Source of the DNA: Batrachochytrium dendrobatidis JAM81
Lineage: Eukaryota; Chytridiomycota; Chytridiomycetes; Rhizophydiales
Direction: 5' to 3'
DNA: 64,000 bases
Assembly: GCF_000203795.2 (NCBI RefSeq)
Contig: NW_006281111.1
Span: forward strand, 470,888 to 534,887
Every line of letters starts with the position of its first letter. Position 1 is the stretch's first letter. This document shows positions 25,659 to 36,957 of this stretch, one piece after another. A program made the translations under genes and the position numbers. The notes below the pieces were generated by a model, which was not told where the DNA came from, did not search any database, and saw only the letters and a program-made list of their open reading frames with translations.

Positions 25659-26342
25659 ATGGGATCTATACATGTGTCGAATCTAATTAGATTTCTCATT
25701 TTTATAGCCTATTCATCCTGGTTTAGCCTTCAAACAAGAGCACAACAGCCTTGTCCACCAGCAACTTCGATTGGAACATTTATTGTGCATTCTCCAAACC
25801 AGTCCTCAATTCTTGTAGTAGGTCAACGTACAACCATCTCGTACTCTTTCACACCTCAAGTCAAACACTTTCCAGCACAACTCACAATCAAACTACAACA
25901 GATGCCAGCTTCGGGAGCCAGCATGTACCCCATTATTCTGGCTGATAACATCACGGTGGATGCGGATACCCGAGCAGTGCAAGTGTTGGTCAAGCCTTTG
26001 AATGACGGAGAGTATCGGATCAAGTTGATTGGTGATGGAAAAGAAGGATTGGTTTCACCCAGTACTGGAAACTCGAGCAGTGATAACACTCCAGCACGTC
26101 CATGCCTGATGGATGGAGACGCGATTGGAGGGATCTCTGGATCATTCCATGTTGTTAATCCACTGGTGTTGACTGCATTTCCTGACCGGTTTGGACCAGT
26201 GTGGTCAAGTGCTGATTTGACTGAAGGATGGTTTGTTGGTCGTATCTTGAAAATTCATGGCCAAGCCAAAGCTGCAGCGATTAGCTCAGTATGTTTTCTG
26301 ATAGCTAGCATATCAACAAACTGGCTACTGGGAAACCTTTGA
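25659..26342 (+). CDS. Secreted, probably GPI-anchored cell-surface protein (Kre9/Knh1-like N-terminal type)
   Basis: Single exon, 227 residues. It has an N-terminal signal peptide (hydrophobic run LIRFLIFIAYSSWF ending near RAQQP) and a C-terminal hydrophobic segment (AAAISSVCFLIASIS) after a small-residue region, the layout of a GPI-anchored protein. The middle resembles the immunoglobulin-like Ser-Thr-rich GPI-anchored/Kre9-Knh1 domain: a strand with 'vvgqrttIsYsF', then QLTIKLQQMPASGASMYPII, and 'v.VkPLNDGEYRIKLIGDG'. Such proteins take part in fungal wall glucan assembly or decorate the surface. The domain call rests on strand pattern alone; signal and tail are clear. Confidence 0.65.
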   Translation: MGSIHVSNLIRFLIFIAYSSWFSLQTRAQQPCPPATSIGTFIVHSPNQSSILVVGQRTTISYSFTPQVKHFPAQLTIKLQQMPASGASMYPIILADNITVDADTRAVQVLVKPLNDGEYRIKLIGDGKEGLVSPSTGNSSSDNTPARPCLMDGDAIGGISGSFHVVNPLVLTAFPDRFGPVWSSADLTEGWFVGRILKIHGQAKAAAISSVCFLIASISTNWLLGNL

Positions 26343-26729
26343 ATGCCATGGTAAATAAATTCACTTTTTTCAATATTGTAATCACTGGATTTGCTTCAAA
26401 ACATTGTATTTTTATTCAAAAGTACCCACTATTCGAGGTTAATTTGGGATATACTGTGGTGTTTGATAGGGATGACCATACTACCAGTATGGCAGACTGA
26501 AACTTCAACTCTAGTATCTTGCAATCGAGTTCATCTACAAAGCACATACCTTGGAATGTAGTAAATGGTAGCATGTGAAATATACCCGTGCAAATCAATT
26601 GTAATGACTACAAGTGTTTGCTTAGTTGCTTGATATTGTGGACTACCACGTATGCAATAGTTGAATCAAAGCACATTAGATCAAGATATAAAGTTGTCAA
26701 CTTGAGAGAAATCATAGTTTGCATTCTAT
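26343..26729. other. Intergenic, 387 bp
   Basis: AT-rich spacer; no gene, repeat or RNA recognised. Confidence 0.35.
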
Positions 26730-28118
26730 ATGCAAGACAAGGACATTCCAGGAAAGCATAACAATAGTACAAGCCTGACATTGATAAAAGGGCGAGTGGC
26801 AGTTTTTCAGATGCATAAACTTGAACTAAAGCCACTTGAATCAATACAGCCAAGCCTTTCTCCTGTATTGCAACAAAAGAAGGTCGAGACTAGTCTATTC
26901 AAAAAGATATTATATAGTGATATGCTGGACTTGAAGGATGGAGCTTCTTTAATTACCGACTATAACGCTGGCATTCGACAATCAGATTATCTCCATAGCA
27001 ACATGGAATTGGAGGTTACAAATCAAAAAATCAAAGACATGGCTGACGTTGTAAAGAATGACACACCAGTAGAATCTCCAATTGGACAGACCACATTGTC
27101 AGATAATCAAGAGATTTCCACGGAAAAAATCAAACAACCTACAACTGTCAGTAAGCAAATTGCCTATTTTCAACGTCTTCAGAAAGAGCAATGCATGCAG
27201 ACCGCAATACCTCGACCTCGACTGTGTAATGCAAGAAACTCTCCCGTTTCAGCAACTCCCTCCCTACTATCCAATGTAGCTGAGCATAATCAGCCTTCAA
27301 CTTTTGTTGCCAAAACATGCTTTACACCCATTACAGACAATCCAACAATCATGCCTGCATCCATAAATACAACAGACACGGTCACATCACAACCACTTTC
27401 GTATCCACCCACGCTAGATTCGCCTTCCTCTGAAACCGTATACTCTGCTCAAAAGTCTTTATCTGATCATCCTTCAGCCCAATATGTAGACGAAGCACTA
27501 TCCACATGCGTAGCATCCTCTCCATCTCTAACACCAACTCTTTATCAGGTGGATTTATCCGTAGAACCCCAGCTCTCTCGTGTGTGTACATTTGGGAAGA
27601 TATACAAAGAGGTTGGTGATGAACCTACAAGTGGCTTAACCATGATAGATTCAAGCTCGATCTTCAAATCCTCGGAAAATGCAACAACAATGCCGACACT
27701 AAACCAAACAACAGATGCACAGTTTGAAACGCCGTCGCATTTGCTCAAAGTGGAAGCTGATTCATCAATGCCGCAGACACATGGACTCGCTCTGAATGTG
27801 CTCAACGGCAATGTTCAAGAACAGTCTGGAGATTGCATTGTTGATAACGATTACCAAGAGAATGTGATGGGTTCATGTGCTGACTCTACGGTCATGGAAT
27901 CTAAAACTATACCGACGCTGTACATTCAAGACTCTGTATCCGCCATGGCGTCCAGTTCAGCATTGAGTTGCTCTGAAAGCTCGACTCTAGACGCCAAGAA
28001 TCCAAACAGTCGAGACAGCGGTCATGCTTGCAAAGACAAGGTCCCATCTGACAGCAACAGCGATAAGGGAGAGATCGCCCTTGACAAAGCAAATGGTATG
28101 TCTTGGTTTTTATACTGA
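26730..28118 (+). CDS. Hypothetical disordered Ser/Thr-rich protein
   Basis: An ATG-started open frame of 462 residues with no recognised domain. It is Ser/Thr/Pro-rich and low in hydrophobics. A short coiled or helical stretch (TVSKQIAYFQRLQKEQC) is the only likely folded piece and may be a binding motif. The stop directly follows a good splice donor (AAATG then GTATGT at about 28096). An acceptor at about 28251 (CCCCCTCAG) would add a short alternative tail, so the true C-terminus is uncertain. The length of the frame and its base composition support coding. I recognise no family. Confidence 0.55.
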   Translation: MQDKDIPGKHNNSTSLTLIKGRVAVFQMHKLELKPLESIQPSLSPVLQQKKVETSLFKKILYSDMLDLKDGASLITDYNAGIRQSDYLHSNMELEVTNQKIKDMADVVKNDTPVESPIGQTTLSDNQEISTEKIKQPTTVSKQIAYFQRLQKEQCMQTAIPRPRLCNARNSPVSATPSLLSNVAEHNQPSTFVAKTCFTPITDNPTIMPASINTTDTVTSQPLSYPPTLDSPSSETVYSAQKSLSDHPSAQYVDEALSTCVASSPSLTPTLYQVDLSVEPQLSRVCTFGKIYKEVGDEPTSGLTMIDSSSIFKSSENATTMPTLNQTTDAQFETPSHLLKVEADSSMPQTHGLALNVLNGNVQEQSGDCIVDNDYQENVMGSCADSTVMESKTIPTLYIQDSVSAMASSSALSCSESSTLDAKNPNSRDSGHACKDKVPSDSNSDKGEIALDKANGMSWFLY

Positions 28119-28565
28119 ATTTGTCGACAATTTCAATGACGGCTTGTCCGTTCAGTCAATTTATTACGCTTTTATTGGATTGCCTTTTCATTGCAATTAT
28201 CGAATCGAGGTTGCCACTAAACGCGTTGGGTTGACTGTGCCACCCCCTCAGTTTCCCTAAGCTTTTTGGGCTGTTCATACCATCCATCAAGATTGACGAA
28301 CATTGAAAGCATCTCGGTGGAGTCAATCAGGGATTGAAAATCCCTTTGCAGTTAATATTTATATTAACATCCCTTTATTCCCATCTTTAACTATTGTCGC
28401 TTTTCAATTTCGCTGAATCAAATACAACCACTTTGATTTGGCGCTGCCTCGCCCTTGTCTATCGCTTGTTATTTATTCAAGTTGCTTTATCAGTTTAAAC
28501 AGTCGACACCCATCCTATTGTCCATTGTTGGTCAATTACTAACCTGCATTTAATCCTGTTTATAC
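28119..28565. promoter_or_regulatory. Promoter / 5' UTR region of the large PH-domain gene
   Basis: 447 bp of pyrimidine-rich, AT-rich DNA directly before the ATG at 28566. Pyrimidine-rich tracts just before the start codon are usual in fungal promoters. No specific site is assigned. Confidence 0.4.
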
Positions 28566-31500
28566 ATGCCTGCACAAACTCCAGTCGGTTTAGTCTACAT
28601 GGCCTCGACTGCTCACAAACCTCACTCGGGGTTTATGTTTCCAAAACTGCCCACATTGCCTCGGGTTCCATCGTCTTCGTCCAGTGACCAGCTTAACACA
28701 CTAGACTATCCTAATTCTAGTAAAGCACATATTGATCGCAGCGACAGCAATATTACACTTTTGAATTCAGATCCTGACCCATACCCTGTACTTGATGAAA
28801 GTATGCATCCCATGTATGCCATTCTTGAAGACCCATCCACACCACATGAGGCAAAGGTTGAAGGACTTCCTCATCATATCATTATTCAACAGCAACACGT
28901 AAAAGAATACCAAGAGTTGTATCAGGAATACGAATCAGAGCTTGATTCAATTCTGTTGCTCCCCCATGTACAACAGCAGCAGCAGCTTCAGCGTCATCAA
29001 GAGATGTTGGATGATCCAGTGTTTCTTCAAAACCACCAATACCTAATACAGAATCGTCAATCCCGTGTACTTCAACACAAGCCTGTCTTTTTCCGTTCTC
29101 AGATACAATTAAAACGTGGTGGGTCCGAATCCGATCTATCACTTGGTACTACAGCTGATTCTGATACGCACACAATGAGTACTGCTTCAAAGTTGATCTC
29201 CAAGGCTCATCGCATGCTAGGGATTGATAAAAATCTTGCCTTGACTTCTTTAACCCCTGAATTTGTTGACCAGTCCCCAGAACCGCTTGCATCAGCAAGT
29301 ACTGGCTCACCATCTTTGCAGCCCAAACTTTCACAAAGTAGCCATAATAGCCAGGATTATCGAAAAAACACACGCAATACTTTGGAGCTCTGTCCTACTC
29401 TAGACAACATCAATCCACATCCAGATACTACTAAACAAATCTATCGTCAATATGCTAAATCGTCAATCGAGCTTTCTCGCCCCTTGAGTCTCGATTGTAA
29501 AACAGATGCGACTGATTCTTTAAATTCCAATCTTTGCAAATCAAAACTAGCAACCACAGAACAGTCGGAAAAGAAATCGAAAAAACAGGCTAAAGTCTTG
29601 AAGTTGCTTAATATCGGTTTAAAAGAACATACCGATACATCACCCAGAAAAACAAATAGGACTCCAAATACTCCAACTTATACTAGTAATGTTGCTCGAG
29701 ATGTCAACATTGACTCTAGTATCGGTCGAGGTAATGCTCTTTGGTCAATCAATACATTGGGATCTGCTCGTGATAACACGTTTCCCTTTAACGGATTTGG
29801 CTTGACAAATGCCGATTCTCACTCACCAGCTTCTGCAAATCGTCCCCTTGTATTACCTATAATTGAATATGAAAAGCTAAAGAATCGGGGATCTTTGAAT
29901 ACCGCTTCTGTTGAAAGTGTTTGCTCAGGTGATACACGGGTGAATCCAACAATATCAACAAGCAGAAAATCGATGTCCATATCAAGCACAACTGACAATT
30001 TGTCAGCTACCGAGTCGAATTCTCATAAAAACTTGTTTACATTTATAAAGGGGCTAAAATATATGCGTCGAAAGCTGGGTAAATCGAGCTCCCTTAAACA
30101 TAGCCAGCAGGTGCTCGAAAATAACCGACATTTGACGGAAACTCCTGAAACTGAAAGCGGCTCATTTTCGATGGGTTCCGTACCCTGCGACTCACGATCT
30201 AGATACAGTTGGTCGGATTCTGCATCTCGCCTTTCGTTTCCTACAAAATCTCGTTTTGCACAGCAATCGAGCGATCAAACTCTGGATTCTGACCGTCATA
30301 TGAGCCTTGGTCTTATGGAAAATCCTGAATTGCTGGCCTATCTTCAACAAATCGGTGGCTCAACCAACTCTTTGGACTCGATTGCCTCGGATCCGCAACA
30401 GGACGGCGCTCGGCGTATGATGCTAGATCATTTTCATCGTTCATCTGAATCTACAGGTTTAAACGAGCATCATTTTAAAAAGCACTCTGGATCCTCAAAT
30501 TCCATTGCTACTGCCGTTGGTGAAAGCGTGGATTCTACTGAGATACTGGATGAGGGCAATGAGAACCAGCTACATCTTGACATTGGTCTTGCTAGACAAA
30601 CTATACCAACTGGTACCAGCGAATGCAGTAACTTTTCGCCGGTATATAGTGACCTGGACTACATAGATCCCAATTTCAGTACCTCCTTGATGGACGGCCT
30701 ATCCAAAAATCAGTCAAAAGACTCGTTGTCATTGCATACCGAAATCAAACTGCAAGAAGGAAAAGTCAAAAGCCGCCCCACTTCGCTGGCTGTTGATGAT
30801 GTTTTGCAAGCACTTTACAAGTCTAGCATATGCAACTTTGACGAGCATCAACCATCTTTTCATTTTGAGGGTCTTCCATTTGACTGTAGCAACGATCAGC
30901 TAGCATTTGTCAAGTTGACTCCCGAGCTCATCTGCAAGGAAACTGTTGCATCGATTTCAAAGAGAGAACGAATTTTATCTGGGTATCTACACAAACTCGG
31001 CTCATCACACGAGATTTCCAAAAGTCAGCTTTATTTTATCCTTTCTTCAGAGTATTTGCACGCATTTCAATCGCAGGATGCTACTGAGCCTTTGCTCGAA
31101 TACCTTCATCTAACTGTTACCTCGGCAGTAGTTCCAATAGAAGTTGGTAGCCCATCTGAAAAGTTTGTGCTTCATATCAAGGGAGCAGGATCGAGTGGAG
31201 ATAATCAAGATGAAATGTGGTATCTGCAATGCAAGGACAAGGCAGACATGCTCGTATGGCTGCATGCACTAAAAAGCGTCATTTCTCGAGAAAAATACTT
31301 TACTGCAGCATTACCACCCACACCGGTTCTTAATCGAACGAACTCGGCTCCCGCTTGCTCTTCTAAAAGATCAAAAACTCCCGAGTTTGCGACTAAGCCT
31401 ATATCCAAGAGTCTATCGCCACAAACCATTAACACTGTCGATGGAAATTTGGTTCGTTCAGATATGTCAAACACACAAAGACTGTCTTTTTCAGAACACG

Positions 31501-31940
31501 CCAAAGGTGTGTACCGTACTGCTCAAATCCAAGTAGCCATGTCGACGCTGCCCGATCTGCACGAGCACCAGAGTCAAGAAGAATCCCCTATTGATGATTA
31601 TATTGAATTTCCCATCACTGCTCGCTGCTCCAGACTAAACATGACTCTGTCTGCCTCCACTCCAAATCTATCGGAACATGAAACTAACGACAAGAGTAAA
31701 ACAGCTCCATTCACTCCAGAAATGGTCAGGGAGCTTCGTCGATCCATGTCCGGCTTAAAAGCTTCCGATAGTTTGGCCTTGGCTAGAATGCTTAAAAATG
31801 GTTCTTCTAACATTGACAGCATCAGCCAAAGACCGAGAAGACCTCGTCCACAATCCACCTCTTCTATTTCATCTGCATTGGCTATGCTAGACGCTATCGA
31901 GGCAAGAGAGAGAAAGGCTGGGGCTTTTGGAAAGAAATAA
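28566..31940 (+). CDS. Large Ser-rich protein with C-terminal PH domain
   Basis: One uninterrupted exon of 1,124 residues. Most is low-complexity Ser/Asn/Thr/Gln sequence (a Gln/His-rich run near residues 135-160 and many SRKSMSISS-type basic-Ser sites). A PH domain lies at about residues 800-910: it starts ERILSGYLHKLGSSHEISKS, continues QLYFILSSEYLHAF, and ends with the conserved Trp helix MLVWLHALKSVISREKYF. The last 200 residues hold more basic Ser clusters and end KAGAFGKK. A lipid-binding scaffold at the plasma membrane or bud/rhizoid cortex is a reasonable inference, but no ortholog is recognised. It is among the few genes here without introns. Confidence 0.8.
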   Translation: MPAQTPVGLVYMASTAHKPHSGFMFPKLPTLPRVPSSSSSDQLNTLDYPNSSKAHIDRSDSNITLLNSDPDPYPVLDESMHPMYAILEDPSTPHEAKVEGLPHHIIIQQQHVKEYQELYQEYESELDSILLLPHVQQQQQLQRHQEMLDDPVFLQNHQYLIQNRQSRVLQHKPVFFRSQIQLKRGGSESDLSLGTTADSDTHTMSTASKLISKAHRMLGIDKNLALTSLTPEFVDQSPEPLASASTGSPSLQPKLSQSSHNSQDYRKNTRNTLELCPTLDNINPHPDTTKQIYRQYAKSSIELSRPLSLDCKTDATDSLNSNLCKSKLATTEQSEKKSKKQAKVLKLLNIGLKEHTDTSPRKTNRTPNTPTYTSNVARDVNIDSSIGRGNALWSINTLGSARDNTFPFNGFGLTNADSHSPASANRPLVLPIIEYEKLKNRGSLNTASVESVCSGDTRVNPTISTSRKSMSISSTTDNLSATESNSHKNLFTFIKGLKYMRRKLGKSSSLKHSQQVLENNRHLTETPETESGSFSMGSVPCDSRSRYSWSDSASRLSFPTKSRFAQQSSDQTLDSDRHMSLGLMENPELLAYLQQIGGSTNSLDSIASDPQQDGARRMMLDHFHRSSESTGLNEHHFKKHSGSSNSIATAVGESVDSTEILDEGNENQLHLDIGLARQTIPTGTSECSNFSPVYSDLDYIDPNFSTSLMDGLSKNQSKDSLSLHTEIKLQEGKVKSRPTSLAVDDVLQALYKSSICNFDEHQPSFHFEGLPFDCSNDQLAFVKLTPELICKETVASISKRERILSGYLHKLGSSHEISKSQLYFILSSEYLHAFQSQDATEPLLEYLHLTVTSAVVPIEVGSPSEKFVLHIKGAGSSGDNQDEMWYLQCKDKADMLVWLHALKSVISREKYFTAALPPTPVLNRTNSAPACSSKRSKTPEFATKPISKSLSPQTINTVDGNLVRSDMSNTQRLSFSEHAKGVYRTAQIQVAMSTLPDLHEHQSQEESPIDDYIEFPITARCSRLNMTLSASTPNLSEHETNDKSKTAPFTPEMVRELRRSMSGLKASDSLALARMLKNGSSNIDSISQRPRRPRPQSTSSISSALAMLDAIEARERKAGAFGKK

Positions 31941-32135
31941 ATAAACTATACTTAATCGCATTGCATTGACACTTTAATTAGCTATTGGGTACGAGCTAAA
32001 GAAATGGTGACGCATATTTACATTTTAAGCTCCGCCTATAATTAGCGTGTTTGATGGTTTTGAATTGAATATCGACTTTTACTAAACGTTGAATTGTGAC
32101 AAGCCAACATTCCCTTATCAGTACTGTTTACACAT
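31941..32135. other. Intergenic, 195 bp
   Basis: AT-rich; contains the 3' flank of the PH-domain gene and the promoter of the kinesin gene. Confidence 0.35.
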
Positions 32136-34956
32136 ATGGAGGTAATAATCACTATGAACTGAGTACCCGAGCATGCATCCAGCGACTTGACCTTGAATTT
32201 TATTTAAACACCACATCCTCATAGTCTTCAGAACGTGAATCTATCAAAGTCGTCCTTAGATGTAGGCCTTTCAGTGAAAAAGAGTCGGCAGCAGGTCATA
32301 CCAACATTGCTCAAATAGACAAGGCAGCTGCGTCTGTGACCATAGTTGATCCACGGTCCAATAGCGATCCTCCCAAACTATTTACATTTGACTCGGTATT
32401 TGACATCACTTCTGAGCAAATCGAAGTGTATAATAAAACAGCACGACATATTGTCGACTGTGTGTTGGAAGGATACAATGGTACTGTGTTTGCCTATGGT
32501 CAAACTGGTACTGGAAAGGTACATGTTGATATGTTGAATAGTTGATGCATGCCAAAATGAACTCGAAACATTGCCACGTTAAACCAAGTGAATCTATACT
32601 GACTTGTGATGCTGCAATTCAAGACGTTTTCCATGGAAGGAATTCGATCTATACCCGAGCTTCGCGGAATCATTCCAAACGCATTTGAGCAAATATTTTC
32701 ATACATAAAGCATGCAGGATCAACAACGCAGTTTCTTGTACGTGCATCGTACCTTGAAATCTACAATGAAGAAATTCGTGATCTTCTTAATCCCAAAGGC
32801 AAAAAACTTGATATCAAAGAACGACCTGACACAGGAGTATATGTAAAAGACTTGAGCACATTTGTGATCAAGGATGTGGATGAAATGGATCAACTTATGT
32901 CTGTGGGCAATAAGAACCGATCAGTAGGGTTTACGGAAATGAATGCCACTTCCAGTCGATCTCACTCTATTTTTTCCATCACGGTCGAGGCGGCAGAGAT
33001 TGGCGAAGATGGCGAAGAAAAATTACGAGCTGGAAAACTGCATCTGGTTGATCTTGCTGGATCAGAGAGACAAAGTAAAACAGGCGCAACTGGGGACAGA
33101 CTCAAAGAAGCCACTAAAATCAATCTGTCCTTGTCGGCTTTGGGAAATGTTATTTCAGCCTTGGTGGATGGTAAAAGCTCGCATATTCCATATCGTGACT
33201 CAAAATTGACAAGATTATTGCAGGACTCGCTGGGTGGAAATGCCAAAACACTCATGGTTGCTACTATAAGTCCTGCCAACTACAACTACGATGAAACTCT
33301 GAGTACACTTCGCTATGCTAATCGTGCAAAACATATCAAGAATAAACCCAAGGTTAACGAAGATCCAAAGGTAAGCTTTTAAAATATTGGTTTTTGATGA
33401 TTCAGTCAATAGAAAATAGTGGATTAAAAAAATAGTATTGTTTAATCATACTGTTTAATTGATATTTATAGGATGCAATGCTAAGAGAATTTCAGGAAGA
33501 AATTAAGCGACTTAAAAAAATGCTAGAGAGCGAAGGTGGAGATGCTGGAGAAATTGTACACGAAGTCGAGGAAATTGAAGAGATTGAGGAGGTTGAAGAA
33601 ATCGAAGTAAATGACGACGACGAAAACATTCGACGTACTTCAACCACGTCACCTGTGTTTGAAGCCAATAGTGCAGGCGGAGAAAGTACATTACATTCCT
33701 CACAAAAAGGGCTCAATATATCCAAAATCCGATCACCAAAAAAGGACTCTTCTTTCTCAGCAGCAACAGAAGTAGGCAGTGATGTGCATTCAACATTGCA
33801 GCGACAGCCCACTAGTGTAGGTATATCTGAAACCGAACTCCAATCTATGAAAGATCAGGTTGAAAAAGAAAAACAGGCGATTTTAGCAACAACAGGCATG
33901 GAAGAGTCTGAACGAAACAGACTGTTGGCAGAAGCCGAGTCAAGACTCGCTGAACTTGAAAACGAACGATCGGCCCGACACGAACTTGCGAATAAACTTG
34001 CTCAGTTGGAACAGAAGCTCCTGGTTGGTGGTGTGAATATTCTTGATCAGCATGAACAGCAACAAAATATGCTGGCTAAGCAAGCTCAAGAATTGGAAGA
34101 CCGCGCAAGAATGCAGCGCGAGTTACAACGCGAGCTACTGGATCGTGATGAAATGAATCTTCAAATTGAAGAAGAGTTTAGCAATTTGCAGGAAGAGGCA
34201 GTTTCTAAAACTCGTAAACTCAAGAAACTGTGGAACATGATGCAGCAACAAAAATCCGAACTCAAGGACGTTCAAGAAGAGCACCAACGTGAGCGAGAGG
34301 ATTTGCTAGAAACTATTCGAGAATTAACGCGAGAGTTGAAATTAAGAAACCTAGTGATTGGTGGGTTTGTGCCTGTTGAAGAGCAGACTATCATTGAAGA
34401 CTGTGCAGAGTATGATGAAGCTGCAGAAAAGTGGCGCATAGCGCATATTGCACATGCTGGAAACAATATTCGTGGGAAAAAAAGTCTGGTATCTGGACTA
34501 ATCCAAGGCGGACATCCAACGCTACATCGAGATCATGCTGTTAATGATGGAAATGATGCATTATGGGATCCAATGTGTGTATTTCCAGATCTATTTCTTA
34601 CTTATGACACCTTAGGACTCAAAAAAAAGGATAATAAGCGGACCATGCAGTCTTATGGTGCAAGCAGTGCCAATATAAGCGGGGGAAGCAAATCGAAAAA
34701 CACTTCACCATCAAAAAGCAAAAAGAATAGTAATGCTAATGAACCAAATGGATTGGTGGCCTCAGACAGTAGTCAATCTGGTGGATTTTTATTTGGAAGG
34801 GCAGGAGATCGCAGTATAAGCAGTTCTAATCAGATTGGCAACAATACATTTGAAAATGATAGTTCAGCACGGCTGCACTCTGAAGCCAATTCAAGTATAG
34901 GCACGGTTATTCCTGCAGCACGAGGGCTTGTAGGTAAAAATAAACACTATGCATAA
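32136..34956 (+). CDS. Kinesin-II motor subunit (KIF3/FLA8-FLA10 type)
   Basis: Exons 32136-32141, 32225-32518, 32624-33370 and 33472-34956, all phase 0, encode 843 residues. The first exon is only 6 nt (Met-Glu) before a GTAATA donor. The motor starts [17 protein letters not shown]; the P-loop is AYGQTGTGK, split from the next exon exactly after its Lys; switch I is [11 protein letters not shown], switch II is [10 protein letters not shown], and the neck starts [19 protein letters not shown], typical of kinesin-2. A highly acidic Glu/Ile/Val hinge follows, then a coiled coil (about residues 460-640), a conserved [18 protein letters not shown] segment and a disordered tail. Heterotrimeric kinesin-II drives anterograde intraflagellar transport. 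The neck slightly favours KIF3B. It converges on the Ser/Pro-rich gene with a gap of only 89 bp. Confidence 0.94.
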
Positions 34957-35045
34957 TATTATACTAGTCTCAGCTAGACAATAAACAGATGATTTCAATT
35001 CAAAATTGACGTTTATTTCTGACTTGGTGTGTCCTGTTAAATGGT

Positions 35046-36483
35046 TTAAAAAGGGACTTGGTTGTTTGAACCAGTTGGTTTTGTCAAAGATGACGGCTCG
35101 TGTTCTGTCTGACGTGGTGATGCGGCTTGTTGATTTGAAGCCGAAATTCCAGAAATATGATCTTTTTGTGGGGACACTTGTTTGAAAGGAGAACCAGGTT
35201 TTACAGGAGAATTGGAGTTGGATGAAAAAGTGTGAGGGGCTTGAACATGCGAGTGAGTAGCCATCTGTTCAGTAGACACGTTAAAAGTAGGGAATGCAGG
35301 TTTGGAAAAAGGCGACGTCGTAGTCTGGGGTACATCTGAAGATGCTGCACGAATATCGGATTTGGCAGGAGAGGCAGGTTTTTCTAAAGATATATGCACA
35401 GGTAGCGACATGTTTCCCGCTGAATGTGGTTTGACAAGTGCTTCTGATTGAACTGGAGCTGCTGGAAGATGTGGCTTGACGGAAGATGGAGATTGTTCAG
35501 CCGATATAATTTGAGAAGATTCAGGACTACGTTTGCTCAAGGGAGATTGAGCTTGCAAAGGTTGCCTTGTAGGAGATCCAATCCTTTCTAAAGATGCAAG
35601 TTTTACAGGAGAAACAGGACGTCCTGCAACTGGTGACTGAGATGCAGAATAGTCTTTTTTGGAAATACCTGAATGGATTGTTGCTGGGAATTCTGTTGGA
35701 GTATCAGTTTGACTACGCGTAGGAGAAGCAGATCGCATTGGAGCTTCAGGAATATTCTCACGAGTGCCAGTATTCAATACTGGCGACTTGGTAGTTGTTG
35801 GTTGCACATCGCTCATTACCTGATAACACAATTCATATTCAGCATGAGACGTAGATCCACACTACATAAACCACATGTTGCATCATTCAAATACATACTA
35901 TATCTGAGTCTGCATATAAACCTTGTACTATCACTGGATCTGCCTTGATAGGAGAAATTTGTTTTGGTAAAGGCAGAGTATCCACACTGGCTTGAACCAA
36001 AGAAAGTTCATTGGCTTGAGTTGAAACAGGCACTCCTAAGACTGGAGAAATATTTGCCAATAGTGATGGATCAGACAATGAAATCTTGGGCTTGTTTGGT
36101 GCTGGATATCAATATTCAGATAGTAGGTTCAGTATAGCTTGGAAAGCGAGATAATATCATTTATAGTAGGATTGACTCCAGCGTATACCTTTAGTCCATT
36201 TGTAAACTTTATAGTGGTTTGGCTGAGGTTTTGATATATTTCCTGGCCGACTACCCAGAGTTGCTGCAGGCTGAATATCAGCTAATGGACGAGGAGCTGT
36301 CCATTCTTTTTCCCTATTCCAACATAACACTTGAATCAGCACTTTATAAGCCGAATGATTGTCACGAACAGCAAGTCATTGAGCGTGAGGTTGTACAGAA
36401 AATCAAACAGTTTGTACAGAATGAGTGTTTAGACGGACATACCAGCCAACGAGCGGTGCGTAGAATGGCTTAGGCTGGCTCAT
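35046..36483 (-). CDS. Ser/Pro-rich nuclear-type protein with BCL7-like N-terminus
   Basis: Exons 36483-36443, 36313-36189, 36101-35899 and 35819-35046 join in phase (2, 1, 0) to 380 residues starting MSQPKPFYAPLVGW. The N-terminal 65 residues read GWEKEW ... HYKVYKWTKAPNKPK. The paired WEKxW and KVYKW elements resemble the N-terminal motif of BCL7 proteins (SWI/SNF subunits), but the spacing between them is longer, so this is only a suggestion. The remainder is disordered, with more than ten SP-[VT]-[KR] or SPxK sites that could be CDK/MAPK targets. An open frame on the opposite strand (36219-36473) has no ATG and is treated as a shadow. Confidence 0.6.
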
Positions 36484-36957
36484 GAGTGACGAGAATGGAC
36501 AGAATTATACTTTCCAAGATTCGGCAAGTTGCAGGTCAACTGGTCACGTGAGTATTTTTAGCCAAATTTCAACTGCAAACACCCAAAACTCTGTTAAGGA
36601 CAATTTCGTCAACTTGCATTCCCACCACACTCGACGCATTCCACAATGACCAGGCAAGTCTCTCTGTATGCATGTGTACAGCGTCATCCATCCATGGCGT
36701 GAAGAAACCATCCATGACATGAGATAGTCTTGCAATCCATGCATTGTAGATGGATAAAGTTGGATGCATAGCGTTGATCACTTTAACTAACGTTTTGTCA
36801 CTTTATTTTATCATGAAACTGGACTGTGAACACTTGCGACTGACCTGATTGTTGATCTCAACACCACATCTTATCATTGCACTTGTTTACTGCTACAACT
36901 TTATAATCGTTATTTACTGCTGGAATTCTTGTTACTGCAAATGCGTCATGGATCTTG
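36484..36957. other. Intergenic / 5' region of ribosomal protein uL22
   Basis: A divergent spacer that should hold the promoter of the ribosomal-protein gene and perhaps its short first exon, which I could not place. Minus-strand open frames here (about 36545-36780) have no recognisable domain. Confidence 0.4.

Noticed and set aside
36219..36473. An 84-codon plus-strand frame with plausible composition
   Set aside because: It has no ATG and overlaps the first two exons and the intron of the minus-strand gene, whose four-exon model keeps phase throughout.
36443..36483. A single-exon start for the Ser/Pro-rich gene from a CTG at 36342
   Set aside because: The spliced ATG exon 36483-36443 gives a Met start, consensus donor and acceptor, correct phase and a conserved-looking WEKEW motif.
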